A stretch of DNA of 31,427 bases, taken from positions 1-31,427 of the forward strand of contig CAKVHC010000012.1 of NCBI GenBank assembly GCA_934747805.1, read 5' to 3'. The notes beneath the pieces are model-generated. The model worked only from the letters and a program-made list of their open reading frames with translations. It was not told where the DNA came from and made no database searches. Source of the stretch: an uncultured Clostridia bacterium. Its GTDB lineage: Bacteria > Bacillota > Clostridia > Christensenellales > UBA1242. Both the position numbers and the translations under genes were made by a program. Positions 30,161 to 31,427 of this stretch are shown here, in pieces (the first letter of the stretch is position 1; every line of letters begins with the position of its first letter).

Positions 30161-31427
30161 TTACACCTCATCTCTAACTAAAGTGTAGCATTCGATTGTA
30201 TCGCCTTCTTGGATGTCAGTGAATCCGTCAACTTTGATACCGCATTCAAAGCCTTTGCCTGCTTCCTTAACGTCATCTTTAACGATTTTGACAGACGAAA
30301 TGGTGAGGTTTTCAGCCAACATTTTGCCATTACGCAAAATGCGAGCCTTTTCGTTACGAACGATTTTACCGTCCTTAACGCTGCTACCAGCAACAAGGCC
30401 TGAGGTTGAAAGTTTAAACACTTTCAAGACTTCAGCATAACCGAGTTTCTGTTCGCTGTATGTTGGGTCTAGCAAGCCTTTGAGCATTTTTTCCATATCT
30501 TCAATGGCTTCATAGATGATTTTGTAAGATTTGATTTGAACATGCTCTTTGTCCGCAATGTTTTTAGCTTTTGAGTCAACTTTCGTGTTGAATGCCACAA
30601 CAAGTGATTTTGATGCTTGTGCCAACACGACATCAGTTTCAAATACTGGGCCAACGCCAGTTGATATGATATTGATACGAGTTTTGTCGTTGGAAAGCTT
30701 GTTAAATGACTGTTTAATTGCTTCAAGCGAGCCGTTAACGTCAGCTTTGATAATGACATTCTGTACTTTCGCTTGAGCCATAGAAATTTGATTCATCATC
30801 TCTTCTAGGCTAGTTGCTGATGTGCTCTTTGTCATTTCTTTCTTTATCTTGTCTTTGCGTTCTTGAATAATCTCTTTGACAAGTTTTTCGTCTACTGCAG
30901 TAAATACATCACCAGCATTAGGCACTTCGTCAAAACCTACTACACGAACAGGCATTGATGGGGTTGCTTCTTTCACAGCTTTGCCATTCTCGTCCATCAT
31001 AGTCTTAACTTTGCAGTATGTTGTGCCTGCCACAATGGTGTCACCTTTACGCAAGGTGCCGTCTTTAACAATCAAAGATGCCATTGCACCACGTCCTTTC
31101 TCAAGGTCAGCTTCAATAATCGTGCCAATTGCATTAACCTTTGGATTGGCTTTGAGCTGTTGCATTTCAGCAACAAGAGAAATCATTTCAAGCAATTTGT
31201 CTACGCCTTTGCCTGTGGCTGCTGAGATCTTAACAACGATTGCATCGCCGCCCCACTCTTCTGGCAAAACGTCATACTCTGTGAGTTGTTGCAAAATGCG
31301 GTCTGGGTCAGCTGCTGGCTTATCCATTTTATTGATTGCGACAATCATTGGCACTTTAGCAGTTTTGATTTGTCTAATAGCTTCCACTGTCTTAGGAATG
31401 ATGCCGTCATCCGCCGCCACAATGAGC
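30161..31427 (-). CDS. infB: Translation initiation factor IF-2 (partial, C-terminal ~420 residues)
   Basis: The GTPase that places initiator tRNA on the ribosome. The window edge cuts the gene inside the G domain: the first residues visible are LIVAADDGIIPKTVEAI, followed by the G4 motif NKMDKP. Domains II, III and the C-terminal fMet-tRNA-binding region follow (YAEVLKVFKLSTSGLVAGSSVKDGKIVRNEKARILRNG; GFECGIKVDGFTDIQEGDTIECY). The GTG at 31420 is internal, not a start. The N-terminal half and the G1-G3 motifs lie outside the window. Confidence 0.97.
   Translation of the reverse strand, partial: LIVAADDGIIPKTVEAIRQIKTAKVPMIVAINKMDKPAADPDRILQQLTEYDVLPEEWGGDAIVVKISAATGKGVDKLLEMISLVAEMQQLKANPKVNAIGTIIEADLEKGRGAMASLIVKDGTLRKGDTIVAGTTYCKVKTMMDENGKAVKEATPSMPVRVVGFDEVPNAGDVFTAVDEKLVKEIIQERKDKIKKEMTKSTSATSLEEMMNQISMAQAKVQNVIIKADVNGSLEAIKQSFNKLSNDKTRINIISTGVGPVFETDVVLAQASKSLVVAFNTKVDSKAKNIADKEHVQIKSYKIIYEAIEDMEKMLKGLLDPTYSEQKLGYAEVLKVFKLSTSGLVAGSSVKDGKIVRNEKARILRNGKMLAENLTISSVKIVKDDVKEAGKGFECGIKVDGFTDIQEGDTIECYTLVRDEV

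Noticed and set aside
31401..31420. GTG at 31420 as the IF-2 start
   Set aside because: The reading frame continues upstream to the window edge as LIVAADDG, in the middle of the G domain.

Overview
The window reads as chromosomal core DNA of a low-GC, spore-forming Firmicute (Bacillota), most likely class Clostridia. The reasons are the complete eight-gene spoIIIA operon, an Asp23-nusB-xseA-xseB block directly behind it, a Firmicute-type LexA box (CGAAC-N4-GTTTG) in front of lexA, and sigma-A promoters with near-invariant 17-bp spacers. I see no phage, insertion sequence, CRISPR array or obvious transferred island. Genus cannot be fixed from the sequence alone.

Layout. 1-2434: 5' end of an ABC transporter ATPase (-), a TVP38/DedA-like membrane protein (+) and a PadR-type regulator carrying a membrane domain (-). 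2435-3081: about 650 bp with no gene but several small inverted repeats. 3082-6248: serS (-), a tyrosine recombinase gene (+) interrupted by one in-frame TAA, and lexA (+). 6240-14119: a tightly overlapped minus-strand operon miaB-mutS-mutL-miaA-PLP lyase. 14198-17240: a class A penicillin-binding protein (+), a short murI (-, overlapping its tail) and rpsT (+). 17254-19721: holA and a comEC lacking its usual C-terminal nuclease domain (-). 19783-19857: tRNA-Glu(CTC). 19895-23517: asp23-nusB-xseA-xseB-proS (-). 23585-28252: spoIIIAA to spoIIIAH (-). 28322-31427: efp with its own promoter, then truB-rbfA-infB (-, infB running off the window).

The genes cover translation (serS, proS, infB, rbfA, truB, efp, rpsT, miaA, miaB), DNA repair and recombination (mutS, mutL, xseA/B, lexA, holA, the recombinase), peptidoglycan synthesis (class A PBP, murI), and the mother-cell side of the forespore feeding channel (spoIIIA).

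The most interesting signals are regulatory. First, three genes (recombinase, lexA, miaB) have a TTGxxx-17-bp-TAxxxT promoter whose -10 box ends exactly 6 nt before the start codon, which predicts leaderless mRNAs; murI, the PBP and the PadR gene look similar but less exact. Neighbouring genes (rpsT, efp, asp23, serS) have ordinary Shine-Dalgarno leaders, so the genome seems to mix both modes. Second, the recombinase retains every catalytic residue but is split by a single TAA at codon 234. Third, the 2435-3081 gap carries a repeated 13-mer family, two copies of which form a hairpin. I did not find a clear new multi-gene system.
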